Made by a program: the position numbers and the translations under genes | Notes under the pieces: generated by a model | What the model saw: the letters and a program-made list of their open reading frames with translations, nothing else | Databases searched by the model: none | What the model was told of the DNA's origin: nothing | Shown: positions 1-9,033 of the stretch, in pieces | Numbering within the stretch: position 1 is the first letter of the stretch | How the letters are laid out: every line of letters begins with the position of its first letter | Assembly (NCBI RefSeq): GCF_014698505.1 | Contig: NZ_JACJTD010000018.1 | Coordinates: 62,001-126,000 of the forward strand | Reading direction: 5' to 3' | From: Nostoc foliaceum FACHB-393 | Lineage (GTDB): Bacteria; Cyanobacteriota; Cyanobacteriia; Cyanobacteriales; Nostocaceae | Length of the DNA: 64,000 nt

Positions 1-2601
1 CCCTCGAATGAAATCCCTGGCTTTTATGAAGGATTAGTTGAGGCGCTGCCGAGTCTGGAGGGCCATTATTGTTCGCCTGGCTGTCGTGGTGGTTTTTTGA
101 TGCGAGTCAAAGAAGGCACTATGATCGGCCATATCGTGGAACACGTAGCCCTTGAACTCCAGGAATTAGCTGGTATGCATGTCGGCTTTGGTCGCACCCG
201 CGAAACTGCCACACCCGGAATTTACCAAGTAGTAATCGAGTATCAGAATGAGGAAGCGGGACGCTACGCTGGACGAGCAGCAGTGCGGCTGTGTCAGAGT
301 ATCGTTGATCGAGGCCGTTATCCCAAGGCAGAACTAGAGCAAGATATCCAAGACCTGAAAGACTTTGTTCGCGATGCATCCTTAGGGCCTTCTACTGAAG
401 CGATCGTCAAAGAAGCAGAAAAAAGAGGTATTCCCTGGATGTCTCTGGAAGCCCGCTTTTTGATTCAGCTAGGCTACGGCGTGAATCAGAAGCGGATGCA
501 GGCCACAATGACTGATAACACCAGCATTCTGGGCGTAGAATTAGCTTGTGATAAAGAAGCCACTAAACGCATCCTCGCCGCCGCTGGTGCGCCAGTACCC
601 AGAGGTACAGTGATCAACTTCTTAGACGATTTAGAACAAGCCATTGAATACGTTGGCGGCTATCCCATCGTGATCAAGCCACTGGATGGCAATCACGGAC
701 GTGGGATCACTATTGATATCAGAACTTGGGAAGAAGCTGAAGCCGGATACGAAGCTGCCAGACAGGTTTCCCGGTCAATTATTGTCGAAAGATATTATGT
801 AGGGCGCGACCACAGGGTACTAGTTGTAAATGGCAAAGTAGTAGCAGTTGCCGAACGCGTTCCTGCTCATGTGATTGGTAATGGCAGATCCACTATTGCC
901 GAATTAATTGAAGAAACAAACCTTGACCCAAATCGTGGTGAAGGACATGATAACGTCCTGACCAAGATTGAACTAGACCGCACCAGCTACCAGCTGCTAG
1001 AAAGGCAAGGCTATACCCTAAATAGCGTGCCACCCAAGGGTACTATTTGTTATCTCCGAGCAACAGCCAACTTAAGTACAGGTGGTAGCGCTGTAGACCG
1101 TACCGATGAAATTCACCCAGAAAATCTTTGGTTAGCACAACGGGTAGTTAAGATTATCGGTTTGGATATCGCCGGACTCGATATCGTCACCACGGATATT
1201 AGCCGTCCACTGCGGGAAGTTGATGGCGTGATTGTGGAAGTTAACGCCGCTCCCGGCTTCCGAATGCACGTTGCCCCAAGCGTTGGTATCCCCCGCAACG
1301 TCGCCGGCGCAGTAATGGATATGTTGTTTCCCAACGAGCAATCTAGCCAAATACCGATCCTCAGCATTACGGGTACTAATGGCAAAACCACTACTACCCG
1401 ACTACTAGCACATATTTATAAACAGACTGGGAAAGTAGTAGGATATACTACAACTGATGGGACATACATCGGTGATTATTTAGTAGAAGCTGGTGATAAC
1501 ACAGGCCCCCAAAGTGCCCACGTCATCCTTCAAGATCCCACAGTAGAGGTAGCGGTACTAGAAACGGCTCGCGGTGGCATTCTCCGCTCTGGATTAGGCT
1601 TTGTAGCAGCAAATGTGGGGGTGGTATTGAATGTAGCCTCCGACCATTTGGGAATTGGCGATATAGATACTATTGAGCAGTTAGCTAACCTCAAGAGCGT
1701 AGTAGCGGAAGCCGTATACCCGGATGGCTACGCGGTATTGAACGCCGACGATCGCCGCGTCGCCGCCATGTCAGAAAAAACTAAGGCTAATATTGCTTAC
1801 TTCACAATGAACCCCGACTCGGAATTGGTGCGGAAGCACATCCAAAAGGGTGGAGTCGCGGCAGTATATGAAAATGGCTATTTGTCAATTGTTAAAGGTG
1901 ATTGGACACACCGCATAGAAAGAGCAGAAAATATACCTTTAACAATGGGCGGACGTGCACCGTTTATGATTGCCAACGCTTTAGCTGCAAGTTTGGCAGC
2001 ATTCGTGCAAAACGTCACAATTGAGCAGATTCGTGCTGGTTTGAAGACTTTCCGGGCTTCAGTTAGTCAAACGCCAGGACGGATGAATTTATTTAATTTA
2101 GGCAACTACCACGCTTTGGTGGACTATGCTCACAACGCAGCCAGTTACGAAGCTGTAGGTTCCTTTGTTCGGAACTGGACTACAGGACAACGGATTGGCG
2201 TAATTGGTGGCCCAGGCGATCGCCGTGATGAAGACTTTGTTACTTTGGGCAAATTAGCAGCACAAATTTTTGATTATATCATCGTCAAAGAAGACGATGA
2301 CACACGGGGACGGGCACGAGGTTCAGCCGCCCAGTTGATTATTCAAGGCATCACCGAGGTTAAGCCTGACAGCCGCTATGAATCAATTCTGGATGAAACT
2401 CAAGCGATAAATAAAGGCTTAGACATGGCTCCTGATAACAGTCTGGTGGTAATTTTGCCAGAAAGTGTGAGTCGGGCTATTAAGTTAATTAAGCTGCGTG
2501 GTTTAGCCAAGGAAGAGACACACCAACAAAATTCCGGCACAACTGTCATCGATTCCCAAAATGGAATAGCACCTTCTTCTGTTGTTAATACCTTGCTGTA
2601 G
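1..2601 (+). CDS. cphA: Cyanophycin synthetase, 5' end outside window
   Basis: Makes the storage polymer cyanophycin by ATP-dependent addition of aspartate and then arginine to a poly-Asp backbone, in the cytoplasm. The frame is open from base 1, giving 866 visible residues; the family is about 900 long, so roughly 35 N-terminal residues are missing. The apparent TTG/ATG starts near 97-100 are internal, because family-like sequence precedes them. Visible order is the N-terminal domain, an ATP-grasp domain (about residues 190-450, with GNHGRGITID) and a Mur-ligase-like domain with the P-loop ITGTNGKTTTTR near residue 458. The C-terminus continues to ESVSRAIKLI. Usually cphB (cyanophycinase) lies upstream, beyond the window edge. 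It converges with tatA. The family assignment is near certain. Confidence 0.96.
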   Translation, partial: PSNEIPGFYEGLVEALPSLEGHYCSPGCRGGFLMRVKEGTMIGHIVEHVALELQELAGMHVGFGRTRETATPGIYQVVIEYQNEEAGRYAGRAAVRLCQSIVDRGRYPKAELEQDIQDLKDFVRDASLGPSTEAIVKEAEKRGIPWMSLEARFLIQLGYGVNQKRMQATMTDNTSILGVELACDKEATKRILAAAGAPVPRGTVINFLDDLEQAIEYVGGYPIVIKPLDGNHGRGITIDIRTWEEAEAGYEAARQVSRSIIVERYYVGRDHRVLVVNGKVVAVAERVPAHVIGNGRSTIAELIEETNLDPNRGEGHDNVLTKIELDRTSYQLLERQGYTLNSVPPKGTICYLRATANLSTGGSAVDRTDEIHPENLWLAQRVVKIIGLDIAGLDIVTTDISRPLREVDGVIVEVNAAPGFRMHVAPSVGIPRNVAGAVMDMLFPNEQSSQIPILSITGTNGKTTTTRLLAHIYKQTGKVVGYTTTDGTYIGDYLVEAGDNTGPQSAHVILQDPTVEVAVLETARGGILRSGLGFVAANVGVVLNVASDHLGIGDIDTIEQLANLKSVVAEAVYPDGYAVLNADDRRVAAMSEKTKANIAYFTMNPDSELVRKHIQKGGVAAVYENGYLSIVKGDWTHRIERAENIPLTMGGRAPFMIANALAASLAAFVQNVTIEQIRAGLKTFRASVSQTPGRMNLFNLGNYHALVDYAHNAASYEAVGSFVRNWTTGQRIGVIGGPGDRRDEDFVTLGKLAAQIFDYIIVKEDDDTRGRARGSAAQLIIQGITEVKPDSRYESILDETQAINKGLDMAPDNSLVVILPESVSRAIKLIKLRGLAKEETHQQNSGTTVIDSQNGIAPSSVVNTLL

Positions 2602-2670
2602 TCAGGAGAAGACCGCGCTGGCTCTCCAACGTACTGCCTCCTCCTGCCTTTTGTATTCTGACTACTTTAA

Positions 2671-2844
2671 TTACTGTTTTTCTTGTTCCGAATTGGTTTC
2701 GTCACTGGGAGTTTTCATCTCCTCCTTAAACCCTCGTAGGGTTTTGCCCAGTGCGGTTCCCAGTTCGGGAATTTTTTTTGGGCCAAAAATTAGAACAGCG
2801 ACTATGGTAATTACAGCTATTTCTGGCCATCCCAGTCCAAACAT
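2671..2844 (-). CDS. tatA: Twin-arginine translocase subunit TatA/E
   Basis: Small subunit of the Tat pathway that moves folded proteins across the thylakoid or plasma membrane. It has 57 residues: a short N-terminus (MFGLGWPEI), one membrane helix, the FGPKKIPELG hinge typical of TatA, then an amphipathic helix (LGKTLRGFKEEMK) and a charged tail. The frame stays open to 2913, but the ATG at 2844 is preceded by an AGAGGAA ribosome site and matches the family start. It lies 113 bases downstream of the kinase on the same strand and converges with cphA. TatA versus TatB is decided by the short length and the FGPKK hinge. Confidence 0.92.
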   Translation of the reverse strand: MFGLGWPEIAVITIVAVLIFGPKKIPELGTALGKTLRGFKEEMKTPSDETNSEQEKQ

Positions 2845-2957
2845 ATAAATTTCCTCTAAGGCTCCTTTAATTAAATATAGACATTGATGGCTCAAATCTG
2901 ATGAGTTCGCCATTGATAAGCGAAGCGCTCGACCCTCTTGAGCGATCGCTTGCTGAA

Positions 2958-4358
2958 CTAACTTCCCATTGGATTGGTGATTGGTAAACCTAACCAGTCA
3001 CTTAATTCATGAGCTAACCATTCCAGTTCTACTTCGGATTTAATGCCACCATCGTTTCCACCAATCTGATATTTTTGTACTCCTGAGCAAATATATAATT
3101 GTGCTGGAACGGCAACTCTAGTGCCTTCAGAGTCTTTAGTAAAGTGCTTTGGAATGTAAACCAACTTATTAACACTTTGCCTTGGCGATGGCCGGGGACG
3201 CTCAAATTTCCAACGAAACAACTCCCAGCTTAGGGCAATTTGTTTTGGATTCAGGCGTAAGCAGATGCGTCCAAACAAATTAAAGAAAAATTTATACACC
3301 ATCATAAAGCCAGCACCCCAAAAAGGAAGTGAGAACAAGGCAAAGGGGATGTTGGCAGGAAAAGGGGCCGAGAGAGCGCCAATTGTCCAAAACAGGATAA
3401 ATGAATTCCAGACGATCGCAAATAAACCTGTGAGTACTATTGATGCATCAAAACCAGCTGGTGGAACGATAATTTCTAGAGAATCCCAATTTTTGGTTAG
3501 TTGAATCTTACTCCCATCTGGTTTGCTAACAACCAAAATAGGTAATTTCGACTGTGGTTTCTCTAAAGCTGCGATCGCTTCGGTCGCAGAACTCAAACGC
3601 CGTTCTAAACTTGGTTCAATCATCCACTTTAGCCAATTACTAAAGCTGGGACTTACATTAGCCGCTTGTTCAAACTGAATGCGAAAATCCTTTTGCGGTA
3701 AATCAGCTGGGTGATTACCCGTCATTAAATAAATTAAGGTTGCGCCTAAACTATAAAGGTCAGAGGCTGCAACAGTGCGTCCACCAAATTGCTCTGGTGG
3801 CATATAGCCATAGGTTCCTACCACAGTTCTTGTTCCAGTTTCGGTGGCGAGGACAGTCTGCACTGAGCCAAAATCTACCAAATAAACTTGACCAACACTA
3901 TTACCAGAACGCTCCCCTAATAAAATATTGCTAGGCTTAATATCACGGTGAATTACAGGCGGATGTAGCTCATGTAGGTAAATAAGAATCTCTAAAAGCG
4001 CTTTGGCTATCTGTTTGACTTCAGCTTCTGTAAAAGTTCGCCCAGTTTGTAAGTATTGCTCTAAAGTTTTTGCTGGGATATAAGTTTGTACCAGGGCAAA
4101 ACCTTTGATGGTTGGTAAATTGACCTCAAAATAGTTTAAATAGCGAGGAATTAAGGGGTGTGCTAGGTTTTTTAAGGTTTCGGCTTCTCGCTCAAACAGC
4201 TTTAAATCATCCCATTCAAAATCACCGCCAAAAGAGAGTAGCTTGATAACGACTAATTCCTGAGTTTGCAAGTCACGAGCTAACAAAGTTCGCCGCCCTG
4301 CTTTTTTTCCTAGTAGCTGCTGAACTTCATAGCGCTCACCTAATATTTCGCCAATCAT
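2958..4358 (-). CDS. Membrane-attached serine/threonine protein kinase
   Basis: Hanks-type kinase of 466 residues. Seen: the N-lobe begins ERYEVQQLLGKKAGRRTLLA with an atypical, glycine-poor nucleotide loop; the putative catalytic Lys is in VVIKLL (about residue 39); the catalytic loop is HRDIKPSNILL (about 136); the metal motif is DFGSV (about 158); the activation region contains GTYGYMPPEQF. After the kinase domain there are two probable membrane helices (about 304-358), so catalytic and C-terminal parts are likely both cytoplasmic. The C-terminus has a basic stretch and no sensor domain I recognise. Cyanobacteria carry many such kinases, so a specific substrate cannot be named. It lies back to back with cbiT. 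Confidence 0.88.
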   Translation of the reverse strand: MIGEILGERYEVQQLLGKKAGRRTLLARDLQTQELVVIKLLSFGGDFEWDDLKLFEREAETLKNLAHPLIPRYLNYFEVNLPTIKGFALVQTYIPAKTLEQYLQTGRTFTEAEVKQIAKALLEILIYLHELHPPVIHRDIKPSNILLGERSGNSVGQVYLVDFGSVQTVLATETGTRTVVGTYGYMPPEQFGGRTVAASDLYSLGATLIYLMTGNHPADLPQKDFRIQFEQAANVSPSFSNWLKWMIEPSLERRLSSATEAIAALEKPQSKLPILVVSKPDGSKIQLTKNWDSLEIIVPPAGFDASIVLTGLFAIVWNSFILFWTIGALSAPFPANIPFALFSLPFWGAGFMMVYKFFFNLFGRICLRLNPKQIALSWELFRWKFERPRPSPRQSVNKLVYIPKHFTKDSEGTRVAVPAQLYICSGVQKYQIGGNDGGIKSEVELEWLAHELSDWLGLPITNPMGS

Positions 4359-4452
4359 TATGGTTTCTTATAATGCTACGTTTGAAAAGTTTTTAGAGCT
4401 TAGAGCTTTTCAATTTGGCAAATCGATATCTTTAGTATAATTGCGTAATTCT

Positions 4453-5055
4453 ATGCCCTCCCAACTTTGGCCTTATATTACCCCTGGTATTCCCGATGAA
4501 TTGTTTGAACATTTGCCAGGAATTCCCCTGAGCCAGCGAGAAGTCAGACTACTATTGATTGCCCAACTGCGACTAAAATCAGATTCTGTTTTGTGGGACA
4601 TTGGCGCAGGGACGGGGACAATTCCGGTAGAAGTGGGGCTATTGTGTCCAAACGGAAAGATTATTGCTATAGAAAGGGATGAAGAAGTAGCTAATCTGAT
4701 CAAGCGTAACTGCGATCGCTTTGAGGTTAAAAATGTCGAAGTAATTGAAGGTAGCGCCCCAGAGTGTTTACACGATCTTAAGGTCACCCCTCACCGTGTT
4801 TGTATCGAAGGAGGACGCCCCATTCAGGAAATTCTGCAAGCAGCTTGGCATTATTTACCCCCATCCGGTCGGGTTGTAGCCACAGCTGCTAATCTAGAAA
4901 GTCTGTATGCTATTTCCCAGAGTTTTTCTCTGTTAAGGGCTAGAAATATCGAAGTCGTTCAGTCTGCGGTTAACCGCTTAGAGACGCGTGGCTTTTCTCA
5001 AACCTTTACCGCCGTTGATCCCATTTTTATCCTCAGTGGTGAGAAACTGGACTAG
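4453..5055 (+). CDS. cbiT: Precorrin-8W decarboxylase / C15-methyltransferase CbiT
   Basis: Cobalamin biosynthesis enzyme that methylates C15 of the corrin ring and decarboxylates the acetate side chain, using S-adenosylmethionine. About 200 residues, the usual size for stand-alone CbiT. The SAM-binding signature LWDIGAGTGTIPVEVG is followed by IIAIERDEEVANLI, and the N-terminus has the typical GIPDELFEHLPGIPLSQREV. The frame opens with a TTG at 4441, but ATG 4453 is the better start. The partner CbiE is not adjacent; in cyanobacteria cobalamin genes are commonly scattered. It is followed by a heptamer-repeat block and then cdsA. Confidence 0.9.
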   Translation: MPSQLWPYITPGIPDELFEHLPGIPLSQREVRLLLIAQLRLKSDSVLWDIGAGTGTIPVEVGLLCPNGKIIAIERDEEVANLIKRNCDRFEVKNVEVIEGSAPECLHDLKVTPHRVCIEGGRPIQEILQAAWHYLPPSGRVVATAANLESLYAISQSFSLLRARNIEVVQSAVNRLETRGFSQTFTAVDPIFILSGEKLD

Positions 5056-5170
5056 GGACTGGGGGCTGGGGACTAGGGGCTAGGAACTAGGAAAAAGTTT
5101 TCCAAATACCTAATACCCAGTACCCAATCCCCAGTACCCAATACCCAATCCCCAGTACCCAATCCCAAAT
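5056..5170 (+). repeat. Composite heptamer-repeat element (STRR type)
   Basis: A G-rich left arm of near-heptamers (GGGGACT/AGGGGCT) is followed by an A-rich core (AAAAAGTTTTCCAAATAC) and a right arm of CCCAGTA/CCCAATA/CCCAATC heptamers complementary in style to the left arm. The transcript could therefore fold into a long imperfect hairpin. The same arrangement, with a matching core, occurs after carB at 22833-22967. Short tandemly repeated heptamers are known from heterocystous cyanobacteria; any terminator or mRNA-end role here is inference. Confidence 0.8.
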
Positions 5171-5176
5171 ACTTCT

Positions 5177-6058
5177 ATGCCTTGGTCTCGGATTATTAGT
5201 GGAATTGTTGCGATCGCTCTTGCTCTTTCTGCAACCCTTTTGGGGGGTTGGTACTTTACCATCATCTTTGCGGTTATCATCTTTTTGGGTCAACAGGAAT
5301 ATTTTAATTTGGTGCGAGCCAGAGGCATCGCTCCGGCCGCTAAAACGACTATGGTTGTCAGCCAAGTTTTGCTGGCAATTTGTACCCTTGATGGCAGTTT
5401 AGCTGACGCTGTGATGCCAATTGCTGGCACACTTATTTGTTTTTACCTGCTGTTTCAGCCCAAATTTGCCACGATTGCTGATGTTTCCGCTTCTATTATG
5501 GGGCTATTTTACGTAGGTTATTTGCCGAGTTACTGGGTGCGATTACGAGCAATTGATAGTACTGCTTTTAGCAATCTCGCTTTCGGAGGTTACTGGCCCA
5601 CAACCTGGGCAGATTTCTGGGAAAAGGCAAATTCTGCTTCTTTACCACAAGGTTTTACAGCAACACTGCTGACTTTTTTGTGTATTTGGGCAGCGGATAT
5701 CGGTGCTTACACTATTGGCAAATTCTTTGGGAAAACCCGTCTTTCTGAGATTAGCCCGAAAAAAACTGTAGAAGGTGCTGTCTTTGGTATTACTTCAAGT
5801 GTTGCTGTAGCCATAGCAGGAGCCTATTATCTACATTTACCCAGATCCCCCTTGACTGGTTTAGCATTGGGTTTACTAATTGGTATTGCTAGCCTTTTAG
5901 GGGATCTTACCGAGTCTATGCTCAAGCGGGATGCTGGGGTCAAAGATTCTGGACAATTAATCCCTGGTCACGGTGGTATTTTAGACCGTACTGATAGTTA
6001 TATTTTCACTGCTCCTTTGGTTTATTATTTCGTGACACTACTGTTGCCGCTACTATAG
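5177..6058 (+). CDS. cdsA: Phosphatidate cytidylyltransferase
   Basis: Integral membrane enzyme making CDP-diacylglycerol from phosphatidic acid and CTP, the entry to phosphatidylglycerol synthesis (PG is the main cyanobacterial phospholipid). 293 residues, largely hydrophobic, with about seven or eight membrane helices. The C-terminal CdsA signature is intact: SLLGDLTESMLKRDAGVKDS followed by LIPGHGGILDRTDS. The ATG at 5177 directly follows the heptamer-repeat block, so its promoter or ribosome site must lie in or beside the repeat; no clear Shine-Dalgarno is visible. Family assignment is firm. Confidence 0.94.
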   Translation: MPWSRIISGIVAIALALSATLLGGWYFTIIFAVIIFLGQQEYFNLVRARGIAPAAKTTMVVSQVLLAICTLDGSLADAVMPIAGTLICFYLLFQPKFATIADVSASIMGLFYVGYLPSYWVRLRAIDSTAFSNLAFGGYWPTTWADFWEKANSASLPQGFTATLLTFLCIWAADIGAYTIGKFFGKTRLSEISPKKTVEGAVFGITSSVAVAIAGAYYLHLPRSPLTGLALGLLIGIASLLGDLTESMLKRDAGVKDSGQLIPGHGGILDRTDSYIFTAPLVYYFVTLLLPLL

Positions 6059-6446
6059 AGCTTCTCAGTTGAGTTCAATACACACCTAAGAAGAACAGTC
6101 CCAACTCTTGTAAGACTTGTCATTATCCACATTTTTGTAACAGTTAAAGTATTGCACTGACCCACATCCCGCCCAGAACTTAAGCTTTAGCCTTAGAATT
6201 CTATTCCAAGGCGGGATAGAAACCAAGCGAGGGATTGTCCCCTTGTCCCAATACACTTGGGTTAAGAATTTTTGGCATTGATTTCGGCACTTAGAGACGC
6301 GTTAGGGCAGCGGGACGAAGTAAAATTTTGCGTCTCTACAGAGGATTTCGGGCTTAACTGAACAGTATTGCCCCTGGTCTTCCTCATCCCCTGAGAGCCG
6401 CTATATGATTTAAAATAATGTATTAGCATTTTTTAATTTCTAATCC
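6059..6446. other. Intergenic region with one long hairpin
   Basis: No credible gene. TAGAGACGC at 6292-6300 pairs with GCGTCTCTA at 6330-6338; this is a variant of the GTAGAGACGCG palindromic repeat also found at 13175 and 19427. It lies between the convergent cdsA and DUF2993 genes, so a terminator role for either is possible, but no T-run follows. Confidence 0.6.
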
Positions 6447-7160
6447 TCAAGGATTAACGTTAATCCTCCCACGACACAATAGCTTGCCTGGGATCAGCGT
6501 TAGTTCTTGAATATCGACATCTGAGCCAAGATCCAGATTGTACTCATGATTGTCCTCTGATATATCTCCCTGGTTGGACTTGATTTTTATATGTGCCAGT
6601 TGCAACTCATGTCCACTGAGTAACTGTAAGCCCAGACAAATCTCTAGAGGTACTGTTTCACTATTGGTTACTCTCATACCTCGCAGTATAATTTGGTTGT
6701 TATCAAGGGTAATTTCTTGCCAATTTATTGGTTGTGACTTTGGGCAATGTGTTGGTAAAACCTTAACCAGCAAATCGCTCAAAGCAGTCGATAATAAGTC
6801 AGATGAGAGAGAAGCATTGAGATCCTTCTCGTCTACGATCAAATCGCCAACCACTGGTACTGTTTCTAACAACCGCAGAGGTTTCCCGTTGAGTACGGAG
6901 CCGATGTTTATCCGAATATTTTCTGCTATTAATTTAATTTGTGTAATCAGGAGACCTTGATAAACGGCATGAGTAGCAAAAATAGATACCGAAGGGATAC
7001 GCCCAGAGAGGATTTGGCGATCGCTCGCTTTAATCTCCACTTCTAATTCAGATATTTGGCTCACTTGCGCTCTCAACCAGAGCTTTAGTGCTGTTGTGAG
7101 TACTTGCGTAATTATGCGGATTTTATTTGCATTTGTTGTTTGGGAATTTTGCTCTGGCAT
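6447..7160 (-). CDS. DUF2993 family protein
   Basis: 237 residues resembling the cyanobacterial DUF2993 (LmeA-like) family, whose actinobacterial relatives bind phospholipid in the envelope. No signal peptide or membrane helix is obvious at the N-terminus (MPEQNSQTTNANKIRIITQV). The repeated beta-strand pattern VEIKASDRQILSGRIPSVSI and the segment LLETVPVVGDLIVDEKDLNA are typical of the family. It is divergent from the pseudouridine synthase across a 135-base AT-rich gap. Biochemical role in cyanobacteria is unknown. Confidence 0.7.
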   Translation of the reverse strand: MPEQNSQTTNANKIRIITQVLTTALKLWLRAQVSQISELEVEIKASDRQILSGRIPSVSIFATHAVYQGLLITQIKLIAENIRINIGSVLNGKPLRLLETVPVVGDLIVDEKDLNASLSSDLLSTALSDLLVKVLPTHCPKSQPINWQEITLDNNQIILRGMRVTNSETVPLEICLGLQLLSGHELQLAHIKIKSNQGDISEDNHEYNLDLGSDVDIQELTLIPGKLLCRGRINVNP

Positions 7161-7295
7161 TTAACCAATCTGTTTATGAGTATTTGTTCAACAACCGAAC
7201 ATAAATTAAATTAAGTCTTAAATGTAACATTTATGCATACTCACTACAAAATACAAATATCATTTAATTGTTAACAGTAAATAAGCAATTTCCAC

Positions 7296-8054
7296 ATGGA
7301 GGCACGGTTACAAAAAATTCTCGCTCAATGGGGTATCGCCTCACGTCGTGAAGCCGAAGAAATGATTAGGCACTCACGGGTGCGGATCAATGGGGTGTTG
7401 GCACATTTAGGTCAAAAAGTTGATCCCCAAAAAGATGCGATCGCAATCGATGGTAAACCTGTATCCGAAAAGCAGCGTCCGGCTTTAATATATCTATTGC
7501 TACATAAACCAGTGGGAGTGGTTTCGACTTGCTACGACCCTCACCGCAGACCAACAGTCCTGGATCTACTACCGAAAGAATTACGGGAGGGTTCAGGTAT
7601 TCACCCAGTTGGGCGTTTAGATGCAGACTCTACAGGAGCATTAATCCTTACCAATGACGGAAATCTGACATTTGGACTAACCCATCCACGTCACAGTATT
7701 TCCAAAACATATCGTGTTTTGGTCAAAGGACATCCTCCAGAAGCAGTACTGCAAATGTGGCGTCAAGGTGTGATGTTGGAGGGTAGAAAAACCAGGGCCG
7801 CTAAGGTACACCTAATAGAACATCGAGCCGAGCAAAGCTTTTTAGAAATAGTGTTGCAGGAGGGAAGAAATCGCCAGATCCGCCGTATAGCTCAACAGTT
7901 AGGATACCCAGTAATCAAGCTGCATCGGACTGCTATCGGCCCAATTCAGTTACAAACTCCCAAAGAACCCTTGTTGGAAGAGGGTCAATATCGTTCCCTC
8001 AAAGATCACGAGATTCGCTTTTTGCAAGATCAGATAACGCAACCTAATTATTGA
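7296..8054 (+). CDS. RsuA/RluB-family pseudouridine synthase
   Basis: Isomerises a uridine in ribosomal RNA to pseudouridine. 252 residues: an N-terminal S4 RNA-binding domain (MEARLQKILAQWGIASRREA to about residue 60) and a catalytic domain with the motif GRLDADSTG, whose first Asp (D109) is the expected nucleophile; the motif GRNRQIRR is also present. This resembles RluB (23S helix 89) at least as well as RsuA; substrate choice cannot be read from sequence alone. The gene is followed after 29 bases by the RodZ-like gene, suggesting co-transcription. Confidence 0.9.
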   Translation: MEARLQKILAQWGIASRREAEEMIRHSRVRINGVLAHLGQKVDPQKDAIAIDGKPVSEKQRPALIYLLLHKPVGVVSTCYDPHRRPTVLDLLPKELREGSGIHPVGRLDADSTGALILTNDGNLTFGLTHPRHSISKTYRVLVKGHPPEAVLQMWRQGVMLEGRKTRAAKVHLIEHRAEQSFLEIVLQEGRNRQIRRIAQQLGYPVIKLHRTAIGPIQLQTPKEPLLEEGQYRSLKDHEIRFLQDQITQPNY

Positions 8055-8083
8055 TTCAGTGGAGTTAAGGAGTTTCAGCAGGC

Positions 8084-8899
8084 ATGAAATGGCTAAGAAA
8101 GAAGAATAATCACCAGCCATCACTTTCATTAGAGCAACAACGAGCCGAAAAATTGGCAGAGATGGGCGCTCAACTTTGGGCATTGCGTCAAGAACAGGGA
8201 TTATCTCTAGAGCAAGTGGTTGTATTGACCAGGATTCCCCGGCGATTATTGCAGGCGATCGAAGAAGGGAATTTAAACGATCTGCCAGAACCAGTCTATA
8301 TTCAGGGTTTAATCAGGCAATTTGCCGATGCATTAGGCTTGAATGGAGTAGACTTTTCTGGCACTTTTCCAATCAGTTCTGCACAAGTGAACCCTCCAGG
8401 TAGGGGGAATAATTCACCCCTTGATCAACTACGTCCGATTCACCTTTACTTTCTTTACATATTCCTAATTGTATGCTCCGTAAATGGCTTATCTCAGTTA
8501 TTAAATAATGCGGTACTACAAGCAAGTAATAGCCAAAACCAGCCATACATAAAGCAAAAGTCCATTGTTAAACCAGCACTAGCCCAACTAAAAGAGTCTG
8601 CGGAGGTTCAACCAGTTAGCAATACCCTTAGCGCTGTCCAACAGGGAAAGGCTGTACAGATTGGTGTCACTTTGAAAGCGTCATCTTGGATTCGCGTAGT
8701 AGCCGATGGCAAAACCGAGTTTGAGGGGATTCTGCCAGAAGGAACTCACCGGATTTGGAAAGCCCAAGAGCAACTCACAGTGAAAACTGATAATGCTGGT
8801 GGTGTGTTGATGAGCGTCAATCAAGAAGAAGCTAAGGAAATGGGAGAACCGGGGAAAGAGGAAGAAGTTAGGATTGCGGCTGCTAAACCTAAGTTTTGA
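8084..8899 (+). CDS. RodZ-like HTH membrane protein
   Basis: 271 residues. N-terminal helix-turn-helix of the RodZ/HTH_25 type (LGALRQEQGLSLEQVV-like: LWALRQEQGLSLEQVVVLT with PEPVYIQGLIRQFADALGL), one membrane helix (about 120-140, HLYFLYIFLIVCSV), and a C-terminal DUF4115-like beta domain (KASSWIRVVADGKTEFEG, then ILPEGTHRIWKA). In E. coli RodZ links MreB to the membrane; in cyanobacteria a cell-shape role is inferred only. Start ATG 8084 has AAGGAG about 12 bases upstream. Likely in one operon with the pseudouridine synthase. Confidence 0.75.
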   Translation: MKWLRKKNNHQPSLSLEQQRAEKLAEMGAQLWALRQEQGLSLEQVVVLTRIPRRLLQAIEEGNLNDLPEPVYIQGLIRQFADALGLNGVDFSGTFPISSAQVNPPGRGNNSPLDQLRPIHLYFLYIFLIVCSVNGLSQLLNNAVLQASNSQNQPYIKQKSIVKPALAQLKESAEVQPVSNTLSAVQQGKAVQIGVTLKASSWIRVVADGKTEFEGILPEGTHRIWKAQEQLTVKTDNAGGVLMSVNQEEAKEMGEPGKEEEVRIAAAKPKF

Positions 8900-9033
8900 G
8901 ATGAGGGAGATGAGGAGGATGAGGGGGACAACGAGACAAGGAGGACAAGGAGGCATTTACTCCTCCCTCTGCCTTGTCTGCCTTGTCTGCCTTGTCTTCC
9001 CCTGATCCCTCTCCTTCCTCATATCCCCACTCT
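8900..9033. repeat. Convergent spacer with complementary short repeats
   Basis: GAGGAGGATGAGGG and GACAAGGAGGACAAGG stretches (left) oppose three tandem copies of the 9-mer TGCCTTGTC (right, about 8969-8996). The halves can pair, giving a long hairpin between the convergent RodZ-like and malQ genes. Probably a bidirectional transcript end; no classic T-run terminator is seen. Confidence 0.6.
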
